From Planctomycetota bacterium (GTDB lineage Bacteria; Planctomycetota; Planctomycetia; Pirellulales; Pirellulaceae), in assembly GCA_014238905.1 (NCBI GenBank), contig JABAAE010000014.1, positions 1 through 64,000 on the forward strand: DNA of 64,000 bases. Reading direction: 5' to 3'. Below the pieces are notes generated by a model. That model saw nothing but the letters and a program-made list of their open reading frames with translations. It searched no databases and was not told the DNA's origin. Below, piece by piece: positions 26,718 to 35,994 of this stretch; positions within the stretch are counted from its first letter, which is position 1; each line of letters begins with the position of its first letter. The translations under genes and the position numbers were made by a program.

Positions 26718-28129
26718 TGATGAAACACATACCGCTTTTCGCCCTATTGATTGCAATCACGATTGCGGCCTCTTCCCACGCAACAGAAAGACCCAACCTG
26801 GTCTTTATCATCGCGGACGACTGCACGTACCTGGACATGGGGGTCTACGGCGGGCAGGCCAAGACGCCCGCTCTCGACCAACTCGCCAGCGAGGGAATGC
26901 AGTTTTCACGCTGCTTCCAAGCCGCGCCGATGTGTTCTCCCACGCGACACAATATCTATACCGGTATCTATCCAGTAAAATCCGGTGCCTGGCCCAACCA
27001 CACCCGAGTCTACCAAGGCACTAAATCCATAGCGCATTATCTGGGCAAAGCGGGCTACCGGGTGGCTTTGTCAGGCAAAACTCATATCGGGCCCAAAGCC
27101 TCCTTCCCGTTCGAGTATTCCAAAGAATTCCGGTCTGCTGATCCTTCAGAAGATGCTCCCTATCCGACACTCGAAAAACTCCTTATCGATTCCAAAGAAG
27201 GAGGAACGCCGTTCTGCCTGTTTGCCTGTTCCAACGAACCACATACGCCTTACAGCAAAGGGGATGCCACAGCCTACGACCCAGCCTCGCTCACGCTGCC
27301 GCCGACTTTTGTGGACACTCCCAATACCCGGCAGGAATACGCCAAGTACCTCGCTGAAATCACTTACTTCGATGACCAATGCGCAGCTCTGCTTAAATTG
27401 CTCGACAAGCACAACTTGGCTAAAAACACCCTCGTCATGGTTGCCTCCGAACAGGGATCTGGATTCCCCTTTGCAAAGTGGACCTGTTTTGAACTGGGAC
27501 TCACATCCGGGCTGATTGTGCGTTGGCCCGGTAAAATAGTCGCCGGTTGCAAGTCAAACGCTTTAGTGGAATACGTCGACATCACACCCACCTTCCTCGA
27601 CGCCGCCGGGTTGGCAACTCCCGACACGATGGACGGTCGCTCGTTCTTGCCTGTCCTCACAGGTGAAAAGGCGGAACACAAGAGATACACCTTTGGTGTG
27701 CAGACAACACGCGGTATCGGATCAGGATCTGAGAACTTCGGCGTGCGGTCTGCCGGGACCAAAACTCACCGTTATATTCGCAATCTTAATCCTACCGAAA
27801 CGTTCAAGAATGTCGTCACCCGGCCGGGTGGTGACAAGGCCGATTTCTGGATGTCCTGGATCGAAAAGGCAAAAGCTGGCGATACACACGCCCGTGCCAT
27901 GACCAAGAAATACCAGCATCGCCCCGCCGAAGAACTCTACGATGTGGAAAATGACCCCCACTGCCTCAGGAACCTGATCGACGAACCGAAGTTCGCTGAG
28001 CTCAAGGCAGACCTGTCCACGCGGCTCGATGCCTGGATGAAATCGCAAGGGGACAAGGGAGCCGCCACGGAGGCCCTGGCTCACACCCGCAAGGTTGGCT
28101 TCAAGGAAAACAAGCGGCCCAACCGGTAG
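26717..28129 (+). CDS. Secreted sulfatase (arylsulfatase-type, SEQG variant)
   Basis: The 470-residue product has a signal peptide (IPLFALLIAITIAASSHA). Metal-binding D34-D35 lies in NLVFIIADDCTYLDMGVYGG. The formylglycine motif C73-S-P-T-R77 is intact and is followed by HNIYTG. GKTHIGP (120-126) supplies the K and H of the active site. In place of the usual SDHG/SDNG block the protein has VASEQGSGFPFAKWT; this SEQG variant occurs in some S1 subfamilies near heparan/N-sulfo-type sulfatases, but the exact subfamily is not certain. The C-terminus has the usual EELYDVENDPHCLRNLI. It should remove sulfate from a glycan in the periplasm after maturation by a formylglycine-generating enzyme, whose intact gene is not in the window. 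ATG 26720 is an alternative start. Confidence 0.93.
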   Translation: MMKHIPLFALLIAITIAASSHATERPNLVFIIADDCTYLDMGVYGGQAKTPALDQLASEGMQFSRCFQAAPMCSPTRHNIYTGIYPVKSGAWPNHTRVYQGTKSIAHYLGKAGYRVALSGKTHIGPKASFPFEYSKEFRSADPSEDAPYPTLEKLLIDSKEGGTPFCLFACSNEPHTPYSKGDATAYDPASLTLPPTFVDTPNTRQEYAKYLAEITYFDDQCAALLKLLDKHNLAKNTLVMVASEQGSGFPFAKWTCFELGLTSGLIVRWPGKIVAGCKSNALVEYVDITPTFLDAAGLATPDTMDGRSFLPVLTGEKAEHKRYTFGVQTTRGIGSGSENFGVRSAGTKTHRYIRNLNPTETFKNVVTRPGGDKADFWMSWIEKAKAGDTHARAMTKKYQHRPAEELYDVENDPHCLRNLIDEPKFAELKADLSTRLDAWMKSQGDKGAATEALAHTRKVGFKENKRPNR

Positions 28130-28195
28130 CCTCGGTCGTTCATCGTGTTGAAAGGGACTGTCCCCGGGCGATCTTAAAGCGAAAAATTCACCACA

Positions 28196-28488
28196 ATGCA
28201 CAAATCTATGATGTGTATGACGGTTCTCATTTGGTTCATCTCAGCCGGTTCTCTGAGCGTTGCTGAGCGGCCGAACATCTTTTTCGTGCTATGCGACGAT
28301 CTGGGCGGGGGGTGATATCGGCATGCTTTGGCAAAACGGGCGTGAGGAAATGCAGAAGTTTTCGACGCCGAATCTGAATCAATTCTAAAGGAGGGCATGA
28401 CCCTTTCCCGTCATTACTATTCGGCGTCATCCAGCGTGGGCGTCACGGTCATCGTTGAGCAGGATTCGATTCATGCCAGGTTTTCCTG
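28196..28488 (+). pseudogene. N-terminal remnant of a sulfatase gene
   Basis: From ATG 28196 the frame encodes a signal peptide (MTVLIWFISAGSLSVA) and then ERPNIFFVLCDDLGGG before TGA. A shifted frame continues DIGMLWQNGREEMQKFSTPN with LNQF before TAA, and a second shift gives EGMTLSRHYYSAS. Together these reproduce the start of a sulfatase (RPNIvFIlcDDLGyGDiG...[20 protein letters not shown]) up to just before the expected C-x-P-x-R motif, after which homology ends. Two frameshifts and loss of the catalytic motif and about 400 residues mark it as dead. It sits 66 bp after the intact sulfatase gene on the same strand. Confidence 0.75.
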
Positions 28489-28961
28489 AGCAATCGCATT
28501 TTGCAGTGTACAAATGTCGACTCTGTATTTTGACCGCACGTAGCAAAACCCCCGTCAGCCAGTCGCTAGGGTTCTTCCCAAAAAAGGGTTGCGTCCGGCA
28601 AGCAAACGTTAATTCGCAAGGTTCAGGCACGTTGATTTTGCAGACGAATCATCCAAATTTGGATAGCTGGAGATCACGCTAATTTTCGTTAAAGATAGTT
28701 TTCGAGATACCCAACGATTGTTGCGACACAGTCTTGGAGATCTTCCAATCTTCACCGAGGCACATTGGCATGGAGGCGTTGCGTACAAGATCGGCAAACG
28801 AAGCTGATTTTGCGTTCATCGAGGAATCTCTTACACTCAGAGAGGCTTCAGCGTCACACGAGATTGCCAAAAAGCGACAAGGCAAGAAAACCAAGCCACC
28901 TTGGAGGCGACGCATGTTAGTTTGTGAACGATCAACAATCCATCCAATATCATTAACGATC
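28489..28961. other. Intergenic region upstream of the SASA esterase gene
   Basis: It follows the sulfatase remnant and holds no recognisable coding sequence. The in-frame upstream extension of the esterase (from 28734) lacks a signal peptide or domain similarity and is judged non-coding. Confidence 0.4.
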
Positions 28962-30281
28962 ATGAAAATTTACAAAACTCTGATTACCATCACGATTTGC
29001 TTCGTTGTCCCTACGTCGTCTCTTTGGGCAGAGATTCCTGAGAGCACTACCCAGAAAAAAGTAAGGGTTTACATATTGGCGGGCCAATCAAACATGGAAG
29101 AGAAAGCCGGATTCCAACCCCTGGCGTGGCAGGTCGGGCAGGAAAAATTCAAGGATCGCTACACGCATTTGATCGTGGACGGCGATCACGCCGCGTTCAG
29201 TAAAGCCTACCAAGCCTCGATCGCAAAAGACCCTAAGAATCCCGTCTACAAATTTTCAGAGCGGCGTGACGTCTGGATGTCCAATCATGGTAGGCATGGC
29301 AATCTCTCGGCCGACTACCTGAAAACCAATAACAAGTTTGGCCTGGAAATTAACTTTGGTCACGAAATGGGTAATCAATATGACGAACAGGTGCTGATTA
29401 TCAAAACTGCCTGGGGCGGGAGATCTATCCATAGAGGATATCGCCCCCCGTCTGCGATCCCTTCCGAAGAGCAGATCAAAAGCGAGTGGAATACGATTGT
29501 AAGTGAGCAGAAAGCAAAACGAGAGAAGGATCTGGCTAATTACCCAATGAAGCTCGAAGCCTTTAAGAAGAAACTCGCTGATTACCAAAAGGCGAAGGCA
29601 ACTGGGAGTCTGAAGAAAAACCAACGAGCGCCTAATAAACCCAAAGATCCAACGACGCAATCAAGCCGAGGTCCCAAAAATCTTGCTGAATATAGAGAGA
29701 GCTACGGAAGTGACTACCGCAACATGATCAAAGAAGTCAAAGCGGCACTCGCCGATATCAAAACAAATCATCCGGCATACCAAGACCAAGGCTACGAGAT
29801 CAAAGGCTTTGTCTGGTTTCAGGGGTACAACGACATGTTCGCTGAAGAGGCTCGAAACAATTATGCCAAGAACTTGGTAAAGCTCATCAAGGACTTAAAA
29901 AAAGAACTCAATGCACCAAATACGAAAACAGTCATCGGACAAATGGGGCACCACGGTGACCTGAAAGGGCTCTATCAAGAGACGAAAGACAAAAGCACCG
30001 GCAAAATGAAGATGTCCGGCAATGGTGCAATTCGCAAAGCCCAGCTGAAAGCCTCCCAACATGCCGACATCAAAAACTCCACCGCTCTTGTTCGCACAGC
30101 TCCATTTTGGGACATGGAAGCGGATGCTATTTTCACAGGACCTGGCAGTTGGCAAAAAGACATCGCCAAATGGCAGCAATTTGGTGCTGACAGACCCTAT
30201 CATTACTACGGTAGTCCCTGGTTCTTCTCGCAAGCCGGCAAGGCATTTGGCAAAGCGATGATCCAGCTTGAAAGCAATTAG
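28962..30281 (+). CDS. Secreted SASA-type (sialate O-acetylesterase-like) esterase with charged insert
   Basis: The 439-residue product starts at ATG 28962, which gives a signal peptide (TLITITICFVVPTSSLWA). RVYILAGQSNMEEKAGF (S43) is the SGNH/SASA nucleophile block, with TAWGGRSI as the next block and FVWFQGYNDM as the C-terminal catalytic block in place of the usual W-H-Q-G-E-x-D. Between them is a highly charged, helical stretch at about residues 170-245 (EQKAKREKDLANYPMKLEAF; KKKLADYQKAKATGSLKK; NQRAPNKPKDPTTQ) that typical SASA domains lack. It probably deacetylates exported polysaccharides. It is flanked by sulfatase genes on both sides, which supports a glycan-decoration role. Confidence 0.88.
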   Translation: MKIYKTLITITICFVVPTSSLWAEIPESTTQKKVRVYILAGQSNMEEKAGFQPLAWQVGQEKFKDRYTHLIVDGDHAAFSKAYQASIAKDPKNPVYKFSERRDVWMSNHGRHGNLSADYLKTNNKFGLEINFGHEMGNQYDEQVLIIKTAWGGRSIHRGYRPPSAIPSEEQIKSEWNTIVSEQKAKREKDLANYPMKLEAFKKKLADYQKAKATGSLKKNQRAPNKPKDPTTQSSRGPKNLAEYRESYGSDYRNMIKEVKAALADIKTNHPAYQDQGYEIKGFVWFQGYNDMFAEEARNNYAKNLVKLIKDLKKELNAPNTKTVIGQMGHHGDLKGLYQETKDKSTGKMKMSGNGAIRKAQLKASQHADIKNSTALVRTAPFWDMEADAIFTGPGSWQKDIAKWQQFGADRPYHYYGSPWFFSQAGKAFGKAMIQLESN

Positions 30282-30325
30282 CGGGGCTGGTTGGAGCGTG
30301 TATCGCAGGCATGAGTCATGCTCGT

Positions 30326-30430
30326 GGGGTGAATAAACTCAGACGAACACTTTGGCCGACGCTGGATCAGACATCGAGTTATGGATCCTGATCTTTCAAT
30401 GTTTTCGGTTCGGCCGAGTTTATTCACCCC
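30326..30430. repeat. Dispersed palindromic intergenic element, copy D (perfect 15-bp ends)
   Basis: The ends ggggtgaataaactc (30326-30340) and gagtttattcacccc (30416-30430) are perfect inverted repeats. Inside, cgaacactttggccga mirrors the cggccga of the right end. The left half matches copies A, B, C and E. The element sits between the converging ends of the esterase (plus) and the EEP gene (minus), so it may act as a two-way terminator hairpin; this role is an inference. Confidence 0.75.
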
Positions 30431-30572
30431 AAGGCATAACAGCTTCAAAGCATTTCGACAGGGGCTGGCGGCTTACCGTGAGCGAGGCAGAGGGGATCGC
30501 TTGCCGATTGCAAATTTCGATACTTGACAATCTAAACTTAAAACGAACCCTTTGTTGGCAAACTCTACCTTT

Positions 30573-31403
30573 TTACTTTTCGGACTTCACTTTTTCGAGA
30601 TTCCGAGGGAACACTATCTCTGCCCAGACGGGTTTATGATCAGACAAAGGATTTTTGAGTTCGATAATGGCTCCGTCTGTTGCCCTGGCTCGAGCCGCAG
30701 TGTTGTACAAGATGTGATCGATCACCCCGAGATTCTTTTTGGAGTCCTGAGCGTTGTATGTAAACTCCTTGGCGACATCAATCTTCAGATCGTTCCACGT
30801 TGGTCTAAATCCTGCCCCCTCGATCGTACTCATGGCAGCATCGCCAATGTTGTTGTTGAAATCCCCGACGACGATAACCCTCTCCGCTGCCTCCTTCGGT
30901 AAAACTTCGGTCGCCAGGCTAAAAGCATGACCATCATTTGCGCCCGACTTGCAGATATGCAGTGAGTAAAAGGCAAAGGGAACACCGTCTATCTTAGTTG
31001 TCGCGCTGACAACCGATGCGGGATTCCAACCACGGCCGGTTAGTTTGTGTTCGTCAGTACTTTCTAAAGGTGTCCTGCTGAGAATCGTCTTGTATTTGTC
31101 TTTGTGATTTGCCGACGATATCTCCCCAACGAAACTGTATTTCATCCCCAGGACCTTGCCGACGCGAGCCGTCCAATCACCATCCGGAGCTTCGTCAAAA
31201 CCGATGATATCCAGCTTGTAGGGCTTGAACATCTCACCAATCTGCTCAGGAGTCGCGCTTTTGCTGAACTCAACATTATAAGAAGCAACACGAACCGTAA
31301 TGGACTCCTCAGGCGATGAAGCGGCCAGACAGAGTGTCGCTCCGCACATGCCAGCAATAACCATGCCTGTAACAACAAGGGATAATAATTTAATGGCTTT
31401 CAT
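30573..31403 (-). CDS. Secreted endonuclease/exonuclease/phosphatase (EEP) family protein
   Basis: The 276-residue product has a signal peptide (LLSLVVTGMVIAGMCGATLC, cleavage near LAA). EEP motifs are in order: VRVASYNVEF (Asn), IIGFDEAPDGDW (metal-binding Glu), YSLHICKSG (His), VVGDFNNNIGDA (Asp/Asn) and NPLSDHKPVWAEIVF (terminal Asp-His pair). The family hydrolyses phosphodiesters or phosphomonoesters (nucleases, inositol or sphingo-phosphatases); the exported location suggests scavenging of phosphate from extracellular substrates. It is followed 90 bp downstream by a calcineurin-type phosphatase in reverse gene order on the same strand with gene 31491, possibly co-regulated. Confidence 0.88.
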   Translation of the reverse strand: MKAIKLLSLVVTGMVIAGMCGATLCLAASSPEESITVRVASYNVEFSKSATPEQIGEMFKPYKLDIIGFDEAPDGDWTARVGKVLGMKYSFVGEISSANHKDKYKTILSRTPLESTDEHKLTGRGWNPASVVSATTKIDGVPFAFYSLHICKSGANDGHAFSLATEVLPKEAAERVIVVGDFNNNIGDAAMSTIEGAGFRPTWNDLKIDVAKEFTYNAQDSKKNLGVIDHILYNTAARARATDGAIIELKNPLSDHKPVWAEIVFPRNLEKVKSEK

Positions 31404-31490
31404 TCTGAATACTTCCTATTCGAAAGGTTCTCTGTTCCCGCTGCCCCTCAAGAGCAACCCATAGCGGCGGCGTATTCCACTCTCTGTCTT

Positions 31491-32435
31491 CTAGTCTTTC
31501 AAACTGATCTGTTTTCGATCACCGTGCTGCTTGTGTTTGCCGTTGATACAGTGTAACTCCAGATCAGCGGACATTTCAGTGAGCTTCATATCGACCCAGC
31601 CATGCGCATGGCCTTTTCCGAAATAGTAACTGACTGCCGGTTGATTAATGAGATGGAGATGGTCCCGGCGATCCTGCTGCCACTGATGCGTGTGACCATA
31701 CACATAGGCCCTGGCATGCTTTCGTTTGGCAAGAATTTTCAACAGGGATGACCCATCACGCATACCCTTGATGGGACGCACCCCGCGGTTGGGATACGGG
31801 TTGTAGTGACTAAAGATAAGGGCTGGCTGATCCGCTCGTTCGTCCAGTTGCCTGGTGAGCCAATTCAACTGTTTGTTTCCCAGGGCTCCATTGCCTGAAT
31901 CCAACAGTACGAGGTTCGCGTGCGGCAGTTCAATCACGCCTGCCTGAACGCCCACCTGCTCTTTCTTTAGGAACGGGAGCAATTTCCAGATGTTCTGACG
32001 ATTGTCGTGATTTCCAATCGTCACATGAATCGTGATGCCCGCAGCACGAATCGGCTCAACAAGCCTGAGAAACTGTTTGTACTCGGCTTCTTTACCGTTG
32101 CTGAGAGCGCAGTCGCCGTTGACGATCAGGTGAGCCGGCCGAGGCTTGAGTGCGATGACACTCTTGCCCGCCTCGATAAGGCATTTCGCTATATGCACGC
32201 TTTCGTGCTCGTCCTCCTTAACGGGCGATCCAGGCCACTTCGTCCCCGGGTAAACACGATTTGAATCGGCACTGATGTGGGTATCCGCAAATAAAGCCAC
32301 TCGGTTCTGATCTAACCCAGCACCTTGATTATCCGCGGCGGTCAACGCACGAGACGTCATCAAAGCCGTGCCACCAAGAGCGAGCGAGCGATTGACGAAT
32401 TGACGACGAGTGATCGGCGGTAAAATGATTGGCAT
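31491..32435 (-). CDS. Tat-exported calcineurin-type metallophosphoesterase
   Basis: The product is 314 residues from ATG 32435 (MPIILPPITRRQFVNRSLAL); ATG 32471 would add 12 residues before the Tat signal. Metal-ligand blocks are VALFADTHIS, HLIVNGDCALSNGKE, VTIGNHDNRQNIW, LIFSHYNPYPNRG and AYVYGHTHQWQ, the full set of a binuclear calcineurin-like phosphoesterase. Folding before export by Tat suits a metal-loaded enzyme. It lies upstream of the EEP gene and downstream of the tandem sulfatase, all on the minus strand. Confidence 0.9.
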   Translation of the reverse strand: MPIILPPITRRQFVNRSLALGGTALMTSRALTAADNQGAGLDQNRVALFADTHISADSNRVYPGTKWPGSPVKEDEHESVHIAKCLIEAGKSVIALKPRPAHLIVNGDCALSNGKEAEYKQFLRLVEPIRAAGITIHVTIGNHDNRQNIWKLLPFLKKEQVGVQAGVIELPHANLVLLDSGNGALGNKQLNWLTRQLDERADQPALIFSHYNPYPNRGVRPIKGMRDGSSLLKILAKRKHARAYVYGHTHQWQQDRRDHLHLINQPAVSYYFGKGHAHGWVDMKLTEMSADLELHCINGKHKQHGDRKQISLKD

Positions 32436-32512
32436 CTTAAAATTCGCTTTCTGTTTAACGTCTGCGTTCAATCTCGTGCTTTACCACGTCGTTGCCCAAC
32501 ACTTTGTTCGGT

Positions 32513-35416
32513 CTATTGGCCCTTCAACTTCATATCCCATGGATTGGAAGCTCTTGGCTCATATATGGGGTGGGCATCCTTATCGGGAAGAGAGTCGACG
32601 ACAGCCTGAAACTTACGCAACACCTTTTTGTGCGTTTCGAGATCGCTATCAAGAAGATTTATTTCCTCCGACGGATCCCTTTCGAGGTCATGTAGGCGAA
32701 TGATCTTCTTCTTTTCCGAAACCCAGACTTTATACTTCTTATCCCGAATAACTCGAGTGGCAAAACTCACCTTTCCCCGCACTCCGTTTTTGGTCAGTCG
32801 TCCGGCACCGCCACCAAGGGACATGATCCACTGACGCTGGCTGTCTTGATTTTTACCGAGCATTACGGAAGCAATCGAAGTTCCGTCGATGATGAGACCC
32901 TCAGGCGTATCGCCGCCGCCGAGTTCCAAGAAAGTGGGGAGCATATCTGAAAAATCGGTCAAGGCATCGGTTTGGACGCCTTCCGGAACCATCCCCGGAC
33001 AGTTGACAATGAAGGGAGCGCAGACCCCAGCTTCAGTTAGCTCACCTTTGGCTCCCACGACCTCTGTTCCGTTCCGCGTAGCGGTGAATCCGACGCGACC
33101 GCCAGTCGTGCCATTATCGGTGGTAAAGATCACAATGGTCCGATCACGCATCTCCAAATCGTCTAGTGACTTTATCAATTTGCCCACCATCTTATCCGCG
33201 TAGCTAACCATGGATCGATGTCGTTCGAGACGACTCTTCGCCTTGGGCTCATCTGGACTAGCAACCCAATTCCTGTGCACCAGTGCCATCGGGTAATAGA
33301 GACACATAGGCTCCTCTTTGTGCTTACGCATGAACTTGATCAAGTGGTCGGTGTACACGTCCGGGCCGAACTTGCCCTCGTACGTCTTGCTGCCCTCTGG
33401 CGTGTTGATGTAAGCGTCGTAATAGCGTTTTTCACTGGCTTTGTTGCCGGTCTCACTACCGGTCCACATCGCCCAGTCATCGAACCCGTGTTTCTTCATG
33501 GCCTGCGGTTCGACCCGAAAGTCATTGATCTGCCACTTGCCTGCTGCATAGGTTGCGTAACCAAGATCCTTCATCAGTCGAGCAAAGGTGGTGTTTTCCT
33601 TCTTCTTCCAGTCAAAGTAGGCCACTCCCCAGCGCGGAACATCCCAGTGATTGACATAGCCGTTGCGCCATGGGTACTTCCCGGTCAACAACATCGTGCG
33701 CGAAGAGGTACATGAAGGCATGGAATAGGCATTATTAAATGTCATTCCGCCCGCTGCGAGCGCATCAATGTTTGGGGTCTTGATGTCGTCTGAACCGTAG
33801 CAGCTGATCCATTCCTTTCCCAGATCATCCACCATGATGAACAGGACGTTCTTCCCCTTTTTTACCTTCGACTTTCCCGTGGAACCCTGTGCAGCAGGTC
33901 GGCGTTTGGGCGACGGCTTATAATTGCCTTTTCCCTTTTCCCAGCGAAACGTCTCGCCGTCGATGACAAGGTCTTTGCGAACGTTGAGATTCGGAGCCGG
34001 CTGAGCGAAAGTCTCTGGCGCGAATTTACGCATTTCCGCTTTCCGCGTTACCTGTTCCGGGCTGGAGGCAAGATTATGCCACTCATTCGGATCGTTCTGC
34101 AGATCGTACAGTTCTTCACCATCCTCGCCGTAACGGATGTAGCGCCAGTCACGGTTGATGACCGCATATTCACCAGGGTTCATGTGGGGCAGGAAGACAT
34201 TGCGGTCCTCGGCGGATGTCGGGTCGGCAAGCGTTTTCACCAGCGATTCACCTGCCAGTTCCTGATGAGGTTTTGCCAGACCGCCTAGATCGATCAGCGT
34301 CGGATACATGTCGATCAGGCTGACCGTCACATCGGACTCCTGTCCCTTGGCCACGCCGGGACCAGCCCAGATAAATGGGACATTGGATGTCCGTTCCCAA
34401 AGTGTATGTTTACCCCAATCGCCTTTTTCCCCGTGGTGGTAACCGTGATCACTCCATAACACGACAATCGTATTGTCCGCATAGGGACTGGCATCAAGGG
34501 CATCCAACACGCGTCCCATCATGGCATCGGCATAGCTGATGCAGGCCAAATAGCCATGAATCGCGTCGTCAACCGCATCCAAATCTTCCAGCTTCTGGTG
34601 AATGCGCGAGCGGGCAGTCTTAATCTTTTTGATCTTCGGGGGCAGGTCGTCCAGATCGTCCGCCTTGTAGGGTGGCAATTTGATTTGATCCGGGTCGTAA
34701 AGATCGAAGTATTTCTGAGGACAGTAATTGGGGAAGTGCGGTGCATAAAGGCCGACTCCCAGAAAGAACGGCTTGTCGTGTTTTTCCTTCAGTTTCTCGA
34801 CCGCCCAATTGACGCGCATCGTATCGGCTATTTCCTCTTCGCGACTGTTCGAAACAGCTCCCCACTCAAGAAACAGGCCACCCGTTATCTGCTGTCCCTT
34901 GTTGTAGATACTACTAGGAAACGTTTTAGGAAACGGCGTTCCCGTACTCCACGAATCAAGTGGCCAACCGCCCTCACGCTGACTCTGATTGCGCAGAAAA
35001 AACTCGTTCCAGCCGCGAACATCGATGGCACCAGCAGGGTGGTGAAACAGCTTGCCTGCTCCGAATGTCTGGTAACCCGCTTTAGAAAAGCTGACCTGCA
35101 GCGGTTCGATTTCCGGATGATGGACAAAGTAGTTTGCTGTCCGGTAGCAGCCGGTCGTCGAGGCAAACTGCCCGCTAAAGATGGCCGCCCGACTCGGTGC
35201 ACAAAAAACACCGGCCGTATGGGCGTTGGTAAAATTCAGTCCGCGGGCGGCAAGCCGATCCAAGTTCGGCGTGATGGCCCGAGGTGTCGTCCCCAAACAG
35301 CCGATCCAGTCATTCATGTCATCGACAGCCAGAAACAGAATATTTGGTTTCTGCGCGGCAAACACCTGCGGTGAGCAGAATGAAATCAACAGGATCAGAC
35401 TGAGGATTCGGTTCAT
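32513..35416 (-). CDS. Two-domain tandem sulfatase fusion
   Basis: The 967-residue product starts at ATG 35416 (signal peptide [17 protein letters not shown]). Domain 1 (about 23-455) is of the iduronate-2-sulfatase type: [19 protein letters not shown], formylglycine motif C72-A-P-S-R76, [30 protein letters not shown], ending [18 protein letters not shown] linker ([20 protein letters not shown], 504-523) leads to domain 2 (about 523-965): [20 protein letters not shown], the atypical C569-T-S-S-R573 where C-x-P-x-R is expected, [19 protein letters not shown] and a C-terminal [15 protein letters not shown]. No stop or frameshift lies between the halves. Sulfatases are normally single-domain (about 450-550 residues), so this is a fusion of two unlike subfamilies. 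The two domains could act in turn on one sulfated chain. Confidence 0.93.
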   Translation of the reverse strand: MNRILSLILLISFCSPQVFAAQKPNILFLAVDDMNDWIGCLGTTPRAITPNLDRLAARGLNFTNAHTAGVFCAPSRAAIFSGQFASTTGCYRTANYFVHHPEIEPLQVSFSKAGYQTFGAGKLFHHPAGAIDVRGWNEFFLRNQSQREGGWPLDSWSTGTPFPKTFPSSIYNKGQQITGGLFLEWGAVSNSREEEIADTMRVNWAVEKLKEKHDKPFFLGVGLYAPHFPNYCPQKYFDLYDPDQIKLPPYKADDLDDLPPKIKKIKTARSRIHQKLEDLDAVDDAIHGYLACISYADAMMGRVLDALDASPYADNTIVVLWSDHGYHHGEKGDWGKHTLWERTSNVPFIWAGPGVAKGQESDVTVSLIDMYPTLIDLGGLAKPHQELAGESLVKTLADPTSAEDRNVFLPHMNPGEYAVINRDWRYIRYGEDGEELYDLQNDPNEWHNLASSPEQVTRKAEMRKFAPETFAQPAPNLNVRKDLVIDGETFRWEKGKGNYKPSPKRRPAAQGSTGKSKVKKGKNVLFIMVDDLGKEWISCYGSDDIKTPNIDALAAGGMTFNNAYSMPSCTSSRTMLLTGKYPWRNGYVNHWDVPRWGVAYFDWKKKENTTFARLMKDLGYATYAAGKWQINDFRVEPQAMKKHGFDDWAMWTGSETGNKASEKRYYDAYINTPEGSKTYEGKFGPDVYTDHLIKFMRKHKEEPMCLYYPMALVHRNWVASPDEPKAKSRLERHRSMVSYADKMVGKLIKSLDDLEMRDRTIVIFTTDNGTTGGRVGFTATRNGTEVVGAKGELTEAGVCAPFIVNCPGMVPEGVQTDALTDFSDMLPTFLELGGGDTPEGLIIDGTSIASVMLGKNQDSQRQWIMSLGGGAGRLTKNGVRGKVSFATRVIRDKKYKVWVSEKKKIIRLHDLERDPSEEINLLDSDLETHKKVLRKFQAVVDSLPDKDAHPIYEPRASNPWDMKLKGQ

Positions 35417-35685
35417 GATACGATGACCGTTTGTTTTTGGTTTTTGATTTTGGCGACCAATCCACCTAGTGAAAAAAGTGGAGTATCGCAAATGCAATAA
35501 TGGATTATCTCCGTAACCAGTTTCACCTCTATTGTTCCTTGAGGCAACTGTCAGCGGTGAGACAACATCGGCAACTTACCTCGCGGGAACAAATTGAGTG
35601 GCTTAGGCGTTGCTGCCGAGACCGTGACACTCATCAAATGCTCAACCGCACAGGGATCCTCACCAGGCTACCAAATCATTCGCAC

Positions 35686-35955
35686 CTATTTCTCTTTACC
35701 TTCAGCAGCAACAAACGGATCTGCCGTCTTACGCCTCTCCAATCCCCATTGGTCAAGCAGATCACTCAGGGTTTGTAACTGATCGGGATTGGTTTCTGCC
35801 AGATTTTTTTCTTCTGCAATGTCGTCGTCCAGGTCGGTGAGTGCAGCGGTAAACTCTTTATTGTCGCGGATCTTGTATCTCCGCAGGTATTTCCAGCCTC
35901 CTCGGCGGACCGCCGATTGCCGAATGACATTCCGGTTCTGACGCACACTGATCAA
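35686..35955 (-). pseudogene. C-terminal remnant of a sulfatase gene
   Basis: The frame reads VIRQSAVRRGGWKYLRRYKI, then NKEFTAALTDLDDDIAEEKN and LAETNPDQLQTLSDLLDQWG. This is the last part of a sulfatase (aiRkGdWKYlr...eLYDLdnDp.E.nNLa..nPe....L...L..W). All upstream parts, including the catalytic motif, are missing; the frame stops about 40 bp from the end of the intact sulfatase at 35995. It may be the tail of an older neighbour replaced by, or recombined with, the gene at 35995. Confidence 0.7.
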
Positions 35956-35994
35956 GGGGCGACGATTGAAGATCGGCGTGAAGGAGCGTCTGGG

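Noticed and set aside
30326-30430. Insertion sequence bounded by inverted repeats
   Set aside because: Only 105 bp, no transposase and no target-site duplication visible; treated as a REP/MITE-like element instead.
34556-35374. 272-codon plus-strand frame
   Set aside because: It is an antisense shadow of the tandem sulfatase gene, with no signal peptide or domain.
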